From: Oscillospiraceae bacterium
GTDB lineage: Bacteria; Bacillota; Clostridia; Oscillospirales; Oscillospiraceae
Direction: 5' to 3'
Length of the DNA: 45,766 nt
Assembly: GCA_024691985.1 (NCBI GenBank)
Contig: JAILNC010000108.1
Location: forward strand, 1 to 45,766
Position 1 is the first letter of the stretch; every line of letters starts with the position of its first letter. The notes under the pieces are model-generated. The model saw only the letters and a program-made list of their open reading frames with translations, ran no database searches and was not told where the DNA came from. The translations under genes and the position numbers were made by a program. This document shows positions 1-7,131 of the stretch, piece by piece.

Positions 1-339
1 AGCGGGCTGCGCCGCGGGGGCCGCGGGCTTCGCGGCGGCCTTCCCCTCCTGCGCCTTCGCGGGCGCGGGGGTGGGCTTCGCCTCTGCCGCCTTCGCCGGA
101 GCGGGCTCCTTTGCAGGCGCGGGGGCGGGCTTGGGGGCGACCTTGAAGATCTCCTCCAGACTCTCGACCTGGTTGTGCTGGGTCATATATTCAAAAATCA
201 CGTCGAGCTCATGATTCTCCAGCACCTGCATGTGATTCTTCGGCGCTGCGATATAATCGGTCAGGATCTGCGAGATCACCTTGGAGGTCACGTTGAAGTC
301 CTTAGCCACCTCGTGAATCCTGTACTTGATCATGCCCAT
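1..339 (-). CDS. infB: Translation initiation factor IF-2, N-terminal part (runs off the window)
   Basis: Only the first 113 codons are present; the gene continues past the left edge. IF-2 is the GTPase that brings initiator tRNA to the 30S subunit. Residues 4-55 show the IF2_N module (KYRIHEVAKDFNVTSKV, then an ILTDY helix). From about residue 75 the chain becomes an Ala/Pro/Lys-rich linker, typical of the low-complexity region before the G domain, which lies outside the window. The ATG at 339 is chosen because GAGGAGG stands just upstream; an in-frame second ATG lies two codons later. The start overlaps the end of ylxQ by 10 bp, so translation is probably coupled. It is the last visible gene of the rimP-nusA operon. 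Confidence 0.93.
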   Translation of the reverse strand, partial: MGMIKYRIHEVAKDFNVTSKVISQILTDYIAAPKNHMQVLENHELDVIFEYMTQHNQVESLEEIFKVAPKPAPAPAKEPAPAKAAEAKPTPAPAKAQEGKAAAKPAAPAAQPA

Positions 340-776
340 TCTTCTGTCCTCCTCTTGTCGTTCCTCTTCAAGCCCTTGCGGGCGGCGGTCTCCTTCTTGC
401 GCCGCGCCGCCTTCTCGCAGCGCCCGGCGATCTTCTGCGCCGCTTCGGCGTAGCGCTCCGGATCCCGCGCCGCGAGCTCCTTCATCAGAGCATCCGCGAA
501 GCCGATATCCGTCACCGCCGCCGCAGAGCAGCCGCTGACGCCGAGACTGTCCGCCAGTTCCACGCGGGTATAGTCCAGCGGCACGGTCAGCGCCCGGCGG
601 CCGACGCTCAGATTTTCGAGCTTCCGCCTGGCGTTGTCCGCCGCGTCGCAGCTTATGAGCAGGAGCTTCGCCCTGCCTGCGCGCAGCGCGTCCGCCGCGT
701 TGTCCACGCCGATCTCGATGGCCCCGGCCCTTCGCATCAGGCCGAGCAGCCCCAAAGCCTTATCCGTCATCTCCAC
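330..776 (-). CDS. ylxQ: L7Ae/L30e-family RNA-binding protein YlxQ
   Basis: A 148-residue protein of the ribosomal L7Ae/YlxQ family, usually found between ylxR and infB. The L7Ae-like fold covers roughly residues 3-100: MTDKALGLLGLMRRAGAI, then the KLLLISCDAADNARRKLE segment, matching the family's kink-turn RNA-binding core. The C-terminal 45 residues are a Lys/Arg/Glu-rich tail that probably adds nonspecific RNA contacts. Two starts are possible: GTG at 776, or ATG at 770 with GGAG 7 nt upstream. The reading frame overlaps ylxR by 17 bp (11 bp if the ATG is used) and infB by 10 bp, so all three are probably coupled. The precise cellular role is not established. Confidence 0.88.
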   Translation of the reverse strand: MEMTDKALGLLGLMRRAGAIEIGVDNAADALRAGRAKLLLISCDAADNARRKLENLSVGRRALTVPLDYTRVELADSLGVSGCSAAAVTDIGFADALMKELAARDPERYAEAAQKIAGRCEKAARRKKETAARKGLKRNDKRRTEEWA

Positions 777-1032
777 GCTCCATTTCCGCCTCGAGCCGCG
801 CGTAGATCTCCGCCGGGATCTGGGCGGAGAAGGCCCGCTCCAGCGCCCGGGCCTTCACGGCCTTTTTGAGGCAGACCGGGTTCGGGCAGACATAGGCGCC
901 GCGCCCCGGGGCCTTGCCCCGGAAATCCAGGCTGATGACCCCGTCGCTCGAACGCACCACGCGGATCAGCTCCCGCTTGGGCTTCATCTCGCGGCAGCCC
1001 AGGCATTGACGCATCGGTATTTTCTTTTCCAT
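760..1032 (-). CDS. ylxR: YlxR family nucleic-acid-binding protein
   Basis: A 90-residue YlxR (DUF448) protein. The family signature is clear: PMRQCLGCREMKPKRELIRV at the N-terminus and GRGAYVCPNPVCLKKAVKA in the middle. YlxR is a small basic RNA-binding protein encoded beside nusA in most Firmicutes; reported roles include regulation of gene expression, and a link to RNase P has also been described. The ATG at 1032 has AAAGGAGG 8-9 nt upstream. Its usual left neighbour nusA is not adjacent here: an acyltransferase gene (1055-2086) intervenes, 22 bp upstream of the ylxR start. Confidence 0.93.
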   Translation of the reverse strand: MEKKIPMRQCLGCREMKPKRELIRVVRSSDGVISLDFRGKAPGRGAYVCPNPVCLKKAVKARALERAFSAQIPAEIYARLEAEMERGDDG

Positions 1033-1054
1033 GGCTGCCGCCTCCTTTTCTTTG

Positions 1055-2086
1055 TCAGTTTGCTTTCTGTTTGTCTGTTTTCCAGATTCTGCGGAACACC
1101 GGCTCTGTCAAAAAGACGTAGACCTCGTTCAGCAGGAACCCGCCGAGGTACAAAGCGATCACGCTGAACGCGAGATGCATGCACATCTTAACGGTGGGCG
1201 CATCGTAGTATGCTTCGCGTCCGACAAAGGCCATCAGCACAAGATGGGTCAGATAGACCGTAAAGCCCGCCGACGCCAGGCGATTGATCCACTTTATGCT
1301 GCCGAGGTCCCAGGACAGGAACAGGCACAGAATGGACGCCGTCTGCAGGAGCACAAAGGGGCTGCAGAACGCGGACGCGATGGTGACGCCGCATAGCTTT
1401 CTGATCACCAGGATGGCCGCCGTGGAGCCGGCAAAGCAGAGCAGCGGTTTTCTGATCTGCAGGGTGCCGTCCCCGATGTAAGCGCCGATCAGGTAGCACA
1501 GGGTGAAGTTCACGACGTTGTATCCGTAGATGTTGCCGGAAATACTCAGGGGCGTGGCCATGCCGAGATTGGCGTTGAGCGGAACGCTCAGCAGATCCAT
1601 CCCGTAGCCCCAGAGGGAGAAGATCCCCACCAGGAACAGCAGCAGCTTCCGTTTCCGGTCCTGATCCAGAGAAGCCGACAGCCGGTTCAAATACGGGCTG
1701 ATCAGGGAGACCGCAATGAATTGACAGAAGAAGTAGTTGATCGGGACGAGGCACATCAGCAGATCGCCGGGGGCAAATTCCCGCTTCCACAGCGCCGTGA
1801 CCACCACGCCGAAAACCTGGAAAAACACAAGCTGGACATAGAGCTTGATCGGCTTCTTCCAGTCTACCTCCATCCTGCGGAAGGTGCAGTAGCCCGATAT
1901 CATGAAGAAGGCCGTAACGACCCACGCAAAAAAGCAGTCGCACATGTCAAAGACGAAATACTTCGACACGCCCAGAAAGTGCCCGCCGTCGTCGTAGTGC
2001 CGCGCAATGACGCCGAAGGCCGCCAGGATGCGCAGCAGTTCAATATTGGAGCTTCGCGCTTTCCGAATGCTTTTTCCCTTTTCCAT
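1055..2086 (-). CDS. Membrane acyltransferase (Acyl_transf_3 family) inside the nusA operon
   Basis: A 343-residue polytopic protein of the acyltransferase-3 family (OafA/WecH/NodX-like), which O-acetylates or succinylates cell-surface sugars or polymers. The family start SSNIELLRILAAFGVIARHY is at residues 13-32, with the arginine and the catalytic-type histidine (R30-H31) of the first helix. About ten hydrophobic segments follow. YLTHLVLMAFVG near residue 280 matches the conserved penultimate helix. The ATG at 2086 has AGGGAG upstream. The gene stands 27 bp after nusA and 22 bp before ylxR, on the same strand, so it should be co-transcribed with transcription and translation genes. Its codon use looks less GC-extreme than its neighbours, which suggests insertion. 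The substrate is unknown. Confidence 0.85.
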   Translation of the reverse strand: MEKGKSIRKARSSNIELLRILAAFGVIARHYDDGGHFLGVSKYFVFDMCDCFFAWVVTAFFMISGYCTFRRMEVDWKKPIKLYVQLVFFQVFGVVVTALWKREFAPGDLLMCLVPINYFFCQFIAVSLISPYLNRLSASLDQDRKRKLLLFLVGIFSLWGYGMDLLSVPLNANLGMATPLSISGNIYGYNVVNFTLCYLIGAYIGDGTLQIRKPLLCFAGSTAAILVIRKLCGVTIASAFCSPFVLLQTASILCLFLSWDLGSIKWINRLASAGFTVYLTHLVLMAFVGREAYYDAPTVKMCMHLAFSVIALYLGGFLLNEVYVFLTEPVFRRIWKTDKQKAN

Positions 2087-2113
2087 CGTATGCTCCCTGT
2101 CTGGCGTCGTCCG

Positions 2114-3166
2114 TCATCCCTCGCTCTCGGGCTTGATGTCGATCTTGTAGCCGGTCAGCTTCGCGGCCAGACGCGCGTTCTGCCCCTCCTTGCCGATGGC
2201 AAGGGAGAGCTGGGAATCGGGCACGACGACGCGGCAGCTCTTGCCGTCCTCGAGCATGGTCACGCTCAGCACCTCGGACGGGGAGAGCGCAGCCGCGATA
2301 TAGTCCTCGGGGATCTCGCTGTACTTGACGATGTCGATCTTCTCGCCGCCGAGCTCGTTGACGATGCTGGCGACGCGGCCGCCCTTCGGACCGACGCAGG
2401 AGCCGATGGGGTCCACGTCCGGGTCGGAGGACCAGACGGCCATCTTGGTGCGGCTGCCGGCCTCGCGGGCGATGGACTTGATCTCGACGGTGCCGTCGTA
2501 GATCTCGGGCACCTCGAGCTCGAACAGGCGCTTGACCAGGCCCGGATGCGTCCGGGAGATGAGCACCTGCGGGCCGCGGGTGGAATTGCGGACCTCGACG
2601 ACATAGACCTTGATGCGGTCGCCCTCGCGCAGGACCTCGGTCTTGATGCGCTCGTTGGGGGCGAGCATGGCCTCGGTAAACTCGCTGTTGGAAGAGATGC
2701 GGATGGAGACGCTGCCGTTGCGCGGCTCGATATGAGACACGACGCCGGTCAGGATCTCATGCTCCTTGGAGGTGAATTCCTCGTAGATGATGCCGCGCTC
2801 GGCCTCGCGGATGCCCTGGATGATGACCTGCTTGGCGGCCTGCGCCGCGATGCGGCCGAACTTCTTGGTCTCCACCGGGACGTGGAGCTCGTCGCCGAGC
2901 TTGGCGCGCTTGCTGATCTTTTTGGCAGCGTCGAGCTGGATCTGATGACTCGGATCCTCGACCTCGTCCACGACGGTCTTGACGACGTTCATCTCCATGC
3001 GCTTGGTGTCCTCGTCGAGGATGATCTCGACATTGTCCTCGCACTCGGGATTGTCGCGGCGGAAGGCAGCCAGCATGGCCTGTTTGATCTTGTCGTACAT
3101 ATAGCCGCGGGGAATACCCTTTTCTTTTTCAATATCCTCTATGGCTTCGAAGAAATCTGCGTTCAT
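2114..3166 (-). CDS. nusA: Transcription termination/antitermination factor NusA
   Basis: NusA binds RNA polymerase and nascent RNA and modulates pausing, intrinsic termination and antitermination. The 350-residue protein shows the standard order: N-terminal polymerase-binding domain (about 1-125), S1 domain (about 130-200, with the [20 protein letters not shown] start), KH1 (with the [20 protein letters not shown] loop) and KH2 ([22 protein letters not shown]). It ends right after KH2, as in Firmicutes, without the acidic repeats of enterobacteria. The start is put at the ATG at 3166 because GGAGAG lies 7 nt upstream and MNADFFEA fits the family; an in-frame ATG at 3181 is possible. It follows rimP and probably controls the leader terminator at 3710-3735. 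Confidence 0.96.
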   Translation of the reverse strand: MNADFFEAIEDIEKEKGIPRGYMYDKIKQAMLAAFRRDNPECEDNVEIILDEDTKRMEMNVVKTVVDEVEDPSHQIQLDAAKKISKRAKLGDELHVPVETKKFGRIAAQAAKQVIIQGIREAERGIIYEEFTSKEHEILTGVVSHIEPRNGSVSIRISSNSEFTEAMLAPNERIKTEVLREGDRIKVYVVEVRNSTRGPQVLISRTHPGLVKRLFELEVPEIYDGTVEIKSIAREAGSRTKMAVWSSDPDVDPIGSCVGPKGGRVASIVNELGGEKIDIVKYSEIPEDYIAAALSPSEVLSVTMLEDGKSCRVVVPDSQLSLAIGKEGQNARLAAKLTGYKIDIKPESEG

Positions 3167-3208
3167 TTTCTGACTCTCCATTCTGTGCTGTATCGTGCTG
3201 TATCCGAA

Positions 3209-3664
3209 TTAAAGTGAAATATGCAGTCTGACAAGGGCGACCTGCCCTTTTTCAAAGCGCGTGGTTTTCCCGCCGAGCTGCAGGCTGACCGCGCCGTCGT
3301 CGTAGCCGGCGAGCGTGCCCACGAAGCACTTGCTGCCGCCGACGCTCTGGTAGGTCCTGAGCTCGACCTCCTCGCCCATGAACTGCTCGAAGTCCCGCGG
3401 GCGCCTGAGCTCCCGCTCCGCCCCGGCGGAGCCGACCTCAAACACATAGCTGTCTGGGATCGGGTCGGCCTCGTCCAAAATGGGATCAAGCCTGCGGCTG
3501 ATACGCTCGCAGTCGTCGATGCCGACGCCGCCGTCCTTGTCGATGAACACCCGCAGATACCAGGTCCCGGCCTCGCGGACGTACTCCACGTCCCAGAGGG
3601 AGCAGCCCTCCTCCTCGACCACCGGCTGTGCGAGTTCTGTGACCATATCCGTGATCTTACTCAT
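3209..3664 (-). CDS. rimP: Ribosome maturation factor RimP
   Basis: A 151-residue RimP (YlxS/DUF150) protein needed for 30S subunit maturation. The N-terminal alpha/beta domain carries the family pattern GCSLWDVEYVREAGTWYLRV followed by FIDKDGGVGIDDCERISRRL. The phrase PDSYVFEVGSAGAERELRRP corresponds to the conserved Y.LEVSSPG.dRPL loop, but with SAG in place of SPG. The C-terminal SH3-like domain covers about residues 88-150. It is the first gene of the operon. Its ATG has only a weak ribosome site (AGGGTG about 9-10 nt upstream), and its leader contains an intrinsic terminator. Confidence 0.94.
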   Translation of the reverse strand: MSKITDMVTELAQPVVEEEGCSLWDVEYVREAGTWYLRVFIDKDGGVGIDDCERISRRLDPILDEADPIPDSYVFEVGSAGAERELRRPRDFEQFMGEEVELRTYQSVGGSKCFVGTLAGYDDGAVSLQLGGKTTRFEKGQVALVRLHISL

Positions 3665-3709
3665 TCAGAACACACCCTAACAAAAATTTACAGTCCTTGA
3701 AAGTCTCAC

Positions 3710-3735
3710 AAAAAAGAGTGGGTCGAAACCCACTC
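3710..3735 (-). terminator. Intrinsic terminator in the rimP-nusA leader (probable attenuator)
   Basis: Read on the minus strand this is a perfect 8-bp stem, GAGTGGGT/ACCCACTC, closed by a TTCG tetraloop and followed directly by six T residues. It lies between the rimP promoter (3762-3790) and the rimP start at 3664, so it sits in the operon's own leader RNA, not after a gene. About 45 nt separate the T tract from the rimP ATG, too little for another promoter with a normal leader. Confidence 0.85.
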
Positions 3736-3761
3736 AGACAATACCGTAACCTTACTGTTGC

Positions 3762-3790
3762 ATCATAGCACGGAAGCGCGCATAATGCAA
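3762..3790 (-). promoter_or_regulatory. Sigma-A promoter of the rimP-nusA-infB operon
   Basis: On the minus strand TTGCAT (-35, 3785-3790) is followed after exactly 17 bp by TATGAT (-10, 3762-3767). Transcription should begin near 3755, giving a leader of about 90 nt that includes the terminator hairpin at 3716-3735. Confidence 0.8.
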
Positions 3791-3801
3791 GCCTTTTTTG
3801 C

Positions 3802-3830
3802 GCTGCGGCGCAAGGATTTTGCGCCGCAGC
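3802..3830. repeat. Perfect 12-bp inverted repeat between vanY and the rimP promoter
   Basis: GCTGCGGCGCAA and its complement are separated by five bases, 15 bp beyond the vanY stop codon. The hairpin would be very stable, but on the vanY strand it is followed by GCAAAAAAGG, not a T tract, so it is not a classic intrinsic terminator. It may stabilise the vanY mRNA 3' end or act as a Rho- or NusA-assisted stop. Confidence 0.6.
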
Positions 3831-3844
3831 ACACAATATGCGGA

Positions 3845-4666
3845 TCAATACTCGAAATCCGGGAAATAGTGGGCGTAGAATTCCTCGAAGCAGATGCCCT
3901 GCTCCATGATGAAGGTCGCGGCCTCCACCCCCACATAGCGGTAGTGCCAGGGCTCATCCCAACCGGTCAGCAGGAGCTTGCGCGTCGGATAGCGCTTGAT
4001 GAAGCCGTACTCGGCGCAGTGCGCGTCCAGCCAGGCGAAGAGCTCCTGGTTCATATCGCTGTACACAAGGCGGGAGCGGTTGCGGTCCAGAATGTCGACC
4101 GCGAGCCCGAGCTGATGCTCGCTCGCGCCGGGGAAGGCCGTGATGGTCTTGGCCTGGTCGGCGGCCTCCTGATAGCGCGGATCCAGATAGTCCGTGATGC
4201 CCATGCCGACCGCGATCTGACTGGCCTTGGAGTTGAACACGTGCGACTGGTAGGAGTAGGAGCGGTAGGCGCCGCCGATGAAATACTCGAAGCCCGCTTC
4301 CTCGATCCCGTCCAGAAACGCGTCGAGGTAGGGCATGTATTCGGTGCTGAACATCATGTAGCGGGTCCTGGCGATCTTGGAGACGTCCGGCTCATAGGCC
4401 GAGGAGAGCAGGTTGTTGTTGTTGACGATCTGCAGATAGGTGTTGTCCTCGAAGTCCGCGGTGGTGAGCTTCGGCCAGATGTCGACGGTCGGCTCGGGCG
4501 CGGGCGTCGGGGTGACGTTGTAATTGGCGCTGTCCGTCCGGATGAAGGCGCCGTCCTCGCCGCCGAAGATGATGTTGGTGCCGCTCGCCAGGCGGGAGGC
4601 GACGATGGTATAGAGCACAAGGCACAGGGCCGCCATCGACATCAGCCACAGGATTTTTCTTTTCAC
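3845..4666 (-). CDS. VanY-type D-Ala-D-Ala carboxypeptidase (peptidase M15B)
   Basis: A membrane-anchored zinc DD-carboxypeptidase that trims the terminal D-Ala from peptidoglycan stem peptides. From the GTG at 4666 (AGGAGG 8 nt upstream) it has 273 residues; an upstream GTG at 4675 overlaps the ribosome site. Residues 4-24 form a signal anchor, and a short Thr/Pro linker lies at about 52-60. The M15 core shows GGAYRSYSYQ, then PGASEHQLGLAVDI (zinc ligands H184 and D191) and EPWHYRYVG (catalytic E238, zinc H241). It is a single gene with its own consensus promoter. Nothing nearby resembles a van resistance cluster, so a housekeeping wall-trimming or spore-cortex role is more likely than glycopeptide resistance. 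Confidence 0.88.
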   Translation of the reverse strand: MKRKILWLMSMAALCLVLYTIVASRLASGTNIIFGGEDGAFIRTDSANYNVTPTPAPEPTVDIWPKLTTADFEDNTYLQIVNNNNLLSSAYEPDVSKIARTRYMMFSTEYMPYLDAFLDGIEEAGFEYFIGGAYRSYSYQSHVFNSKASQIAVGMGITDYLDPRYQEAADQAKTITAFPGASEHQLGLAVDILDRNRSRLVYSDMNQELFAWLDAHCAEYGFIKRYPTRKLLLTGWDEPWHYRYVGVEAATFIMEQGICFEEFYAHYFPDFEY

Positions 4667-4712
4667 GCCCCGCACCTCCTTTTTTCCATATTGTATCCGG
4701 TTTCGACGATGG

Positions 4713-4741
4713 ATTATAGCACCAAAATGTTACGAATTCAA
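4713..4741 (-). promoter_or_regulatory. Sigma-A promoter of the vanY-like gene
   Basis: On the minus strand TTGAAT (-35, 4736-4741) is followed after 17 bp by TATAAT (-10, 4713-4718). The expected start is about 40 nt before the GTG at 4666. Confidence 0.8.
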
Positions 4742-4784
4742 GTACAGATCCGGTTTCTCTCCCCCACCCTGCCCGTTTTTTCGC

Positions 4785-5474
4785 TCAGGTCTCCCCCATC
4801 GCCCGGCGCAGCTTTTCCAGTGCGCGCTTCTCCAGCCGCGAGACATAGGAGCGGCTGATGGCGCACTCCTTCGCCGTCTCCCACTGGGTCATCGGCTCCG
4901 CGCCGCCGAGTCCGTAGCGCAGGCGGATGATCTGCGCCTCGCGCTCGTCAAGGCAGGAATCGATCAGCGAACGCAGGCCGCGGCAGAGCTCGCGGCTGCC
5001 GATGCGCTCGGCCATGTCGTCCTCCTGCGCGAGCACATCCATGACGTACAGGCCGTTGCCCTCCCCGTCCACATCCAGCGCGTCCGAGAGGCTCAGGTCG
5101 CCCGCGCTCTTGCGCTGGCTGCGGAAATACATCAAAATCTCGTTTTCGATGCAGCGGCTGGCATAAGTCGCAAGCCGGACGTTTTTGTCCGCTTTGTAGG
5201 TGTTGATCCCCTTGATCAGCCCGATCGTGCCGATGGAGATCAGATCGTCCGCATCGTCGGCGGAATAATACTTCTTGACGATGTGCGCCACCAGCCGCAG
5301 ATTGTGCTCCACAAGAAGATTGCGCGCCTCCAGATCGCCCTGCGCCCAGCGCTCGAGGTATTCGCGCTCCTTCTCCCGGCTCAGCGGCCGCGGGAAGGAG
5401 TCCCCCGGCGAGATGCGCAGCATCAGAAACAGGCTGTTCATCAGCAGCAGAATCGCACTTTCGAGCAAATGCAT
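4785..5474 (-). CDS. sigK: Sporulation sigma factor sigma-K (pro-form), uninterrupted
   Basis: Mother-cell sigma factor of late sporulation. The 229 residues start with about 20 mostly hydrophobic residues (HLLESAILLLMNSLFLML), like the pro-sequence removed by SpoIVFB. FPRPLSREKEREYLERWAQG follows, then region 2 (NLLVEHNLRLVAHIVKKY, DLISIGTIGLIKGI, LATYASRCIENEILMYFR). Region 4 contains EREAQIIRLRYGLGG and the helix-turn-helix ECAISRSYVSRLEKRALEKL. The LVAHIVKKY and FPxPLS features favour sigma-K over sigma-E. The gene is continuous, with no skin-type element splitting it. The start is ATG 5474, with GTG 5477 also possible. A GAGGTG ribosome site lies unusually close. No clear vegetative promoter was seen. 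Confidence 0.88.
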   Translation of the reverse strand: MHLLESAILLLMNSLFLMLRISPGDSFPRPLSREKEREYLERWAQGDLEARNLLVEHNLRLVAHIVKKYYSADDADDLISIGTIGLIKGINTYKADKNVRLATYASRCIENEILMYFRSQRKSAGDLSLSDALDVDGEGNGLYVMDVLAQEDDMAERIGSRELCRGLRSLIDSCLDEREAQIIRLRYGLGGAEPMTQWETAKECAISRSYVSRLEKRALEKLRRAMGET

Positions 5475-5519
5475 CACCTCGCTCTATCCTATTCCGCCGG
5501 GCTCTGTCCCCATTCGCGC

Positions 5520-5556
5520 AAAAACGCCCGCCCTCCCATAGGGGAAGACGGGCGTT
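5520..5556 (-). terminator. Intrinsic terminator after the MATE gene
   Basis: On the minus strand AACGCCCG pairs with CGGGCGTT across an 18-nt loop that itself contains a CCCC/GGGG pairing, and the stem runs into TTTTTG. It lies 15 bp past the MATE stop codon and about 45 bp before the sigK start. Confidence 0.75.
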
Positions 5557-5570
5557 GGGCGCAGCCGGAT

Positions 5571-6983
5571 TCAGCTTTCGTCGTCGGTGTACAGCTCCTG
5601 CGCGCTCTCGCGCGCCTGCAGCTCGCGGTACATCCGCAGCGCAAGCGGCAGGGCGAGGCCGAAGGCGAAGAGGTCCGCCGTCGGCTGGGCGAGGTATACG
5701 CCCCAGATATGCTCGCTGAACAGATGCGGCAGGATGAGCACCACGGGGATGAACATCAGGCCCTGCCGCGCCACGGCCAGCAGCGTCGCCCCGACGACGC
5801 GGCCGATGTTCTGGTAGAGCATGTTGGTGATCGTGACCAGCCCCATAAGGGCGAAGGTACAGCACTGGCAGCGCATGGCGACCGTGCCGAAGGCGATAAC
5901 GTTCGGATCGTCGCGGAAAAGCGCGACCAGCTTGTCGGCAAAAGCGAAGCCGACGCCGCTCATCACGAGCAAAAATGTGCACCCGACCCGGAGGCAGAAG
6001 ACGTAGGCGCTGCGCACGCGCTCGTATTTCGCCGCGCCGTAGTTGAAGCCGCACACGGGCTGGAAGGCCTGCCCGAAGCCGATGAGCGCGGAGAAGGCCA
6101 GCATCATGATCTTGCTGACGACGGAGAAGGCGGCGATCGCGGCGTCCGCAAGAGCGGGCTCGACGGCCGAGCCCGCCGCCGCGTTGAGGCAGAGCGTCGC
6201 GATGCTGGCGAGACCCTGGCGGCAGAGCGAGGGGACGCCGCCGATGACGATGTTTTTGAGATAATAGGGCGTGGGGCGGAAGTTGCGCAGGCGCAGCTTG
6301 AGACTGTCGCTGCGCAGAGTGCCGAGATAGAGCAGCAGGCAGCTGACCGCCTGGCTGAGACTCGTGGCGAGCGCGGCGCCGGCGACGCCCATCTTCGCCC
6401 CGAAGATCAGGATCGGGTCGAGCACGACGTTGAGCACCGCGCCGGAGACCAGGCCGATCATCGAGAAAAAGGCGTTGCCCTGAAAGCGCATCTGATTGTT
6501 CAGCACGCAGGACAGGCACATGAAGGGCGCGCCGAAGAGGATCAGCGACAGATAGCTCGAGGCGTGGGAGACGGTCAGCGCCGAGACGAGATCGGTCCGC
6601 GCGCCGATAAGCCGCAGCACCGCGCCGCGAAAGCCCAGCCCGAAACCGAGGATGGCGCAGCCGAAGAGAAAGGCGCAGACGCCCCCGGTCGCGGCCATGT
6701 ACGCCGCCCTGTCGTGCTTTCGCGCGCCCAGCGAGCGCGAGATGTAGTTGCCGGAGCCCTGGCCAAAGAAGAAGCCGAAGGCCTGGATGATCGTCATGAT
6801 CGGGAAGACGAGCCCGACGCCCGCCGTGGCCTCCGTGCCGATCTGGCCGACAAAGAAGGTGTCGGCGATGTTGTACAGCGCCGTGACCAGCATGGAGACG
6901 ATGGTCGGCACCGCCAGCTTGCAGATCAGGCCCTGCACCGGCGCCGTCGTCATGCGTATGTACTTTTCGCTCTTCTGCTCCAT
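5571..6983 (-). CDS. MATE-family multidrug/sodium efflux protein
   Basis: A 470-residue polytopic exporter of the MATE family (NorM/DinF-like), which pumps cationic drugs or metabolites using a sodium or proton gradient. About 12 hydrophobic segments are visible. The N-half signature is PVQGLICKLAVPTIVSMLVT, then ALYNIADTFFVGQIG. The second half begins near AFSALIGFGQAFQPVCGFNYGA, the usual MATE repeat element. The ATG at 6983 is used because GGGGAG stands 5 nt upstream and MEQKSEKYIRMTTAPV fits the family; the frame stays open 14 codons further upstream. It is transcribed alone from a promoter facing away from the GH3 operon. The substrate cannot be predicted. Confidence 0.9.
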   Translation of the reverse strand: MEQKSEKYIRMTTAPVQGLICKLAVPTIVSMLVTALYNIADTFFVGQIGTEATAGVGLVFPIMTIIQAFGFFFGQGSGNYISRSLGARKHDRAAYMAATGGVCAFLFGCAILGFGLGFRGAVLRLIGARTDLVSALTVSHASSYLSLILFGAPFMCLSCVLNNQMRFQGNAFFSMIGLVSGAVLNVVLDPILIFGAKMGVAGAALATSLSQAVSCLLLYLGTLRSDSLKLRLRNFRPTPYYLKNIVIGGVPSLCRQGLASIATLCLNAAAGSAVEPALADAAIAAFSVVSKIMMLAFSALIGFGQAFQPVCGFNYGAAKYERVRSAYVFCLRVGCTFLLVMSGVGFAFADKLVALFRDDPNVIAFGTVAMRCQCCTFALMGLVTITNMLYQNIGRVVGATLLAVARQGLMFIPVVLILPHLFSEHIWGVYLAQPTADLFAFGLALPLALRMYRELQARESAQELYTDDES

Positions 6984-7012
6984 GTGATCTCCCCGTTTTC
7001 CCGGATGTTCAC

Positions 7013-7041
7013 AACTTACCACCAAACGGCGTGTTCGTCAA
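7013..7041 (-). promoter_or_regulatory. Probable promoter of the MATE gene
   Basis: On the minus strand TTGACG (-35, 7036-7041) is followed after 17 bp by TAAGTT (-10, 7013-7018), about 30 bp before the MATE start. It diverges from the GH3 promoter at 7061-7090, with only 19 bp between the two -35 boxes. Confidence 0.6.
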
Positions 7042-7060
7042 TCGGAAAAGCCGCCATAGC

Positions 7061-7090
7061 TTGACACGGCGGAACGCGCGGCCTTATAAT
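7061..7090 (+). promoter_or_regulatory. Sigma-A promoter of the GH3-pyruvate kinase operon
   Basis: TTGACA (7061-7066) and TATAAT (7085-7090) are both perfect consensus boxes, 18 bp apart. The predicted start near 7097 gives a leader of about 35 nt before the ATG at 7132. Confidence 0.85.
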
Positions 7091-7131
7091 CTTGAAAAAC
7101 AGGCTCCGCGGGAGCGCAGCGGGAGGTTTCC

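Noticed and set aside
3845-4666. A vancomycin-resistance vanY gene
   Set aside because: It has the M15B motifs, but there are no vanHAX, vanRS or vanZ genes nearby; a chromosomal wall-trimming enzyme is more likely.
4785-5474. Sigma-E instead of sigma-K
   Set aside because: The FPRPLS start, LRLVAHIVKKY and the short hydrophobic pro-sequence fit sigma-K better, and no spoIIGA gene is beside it.
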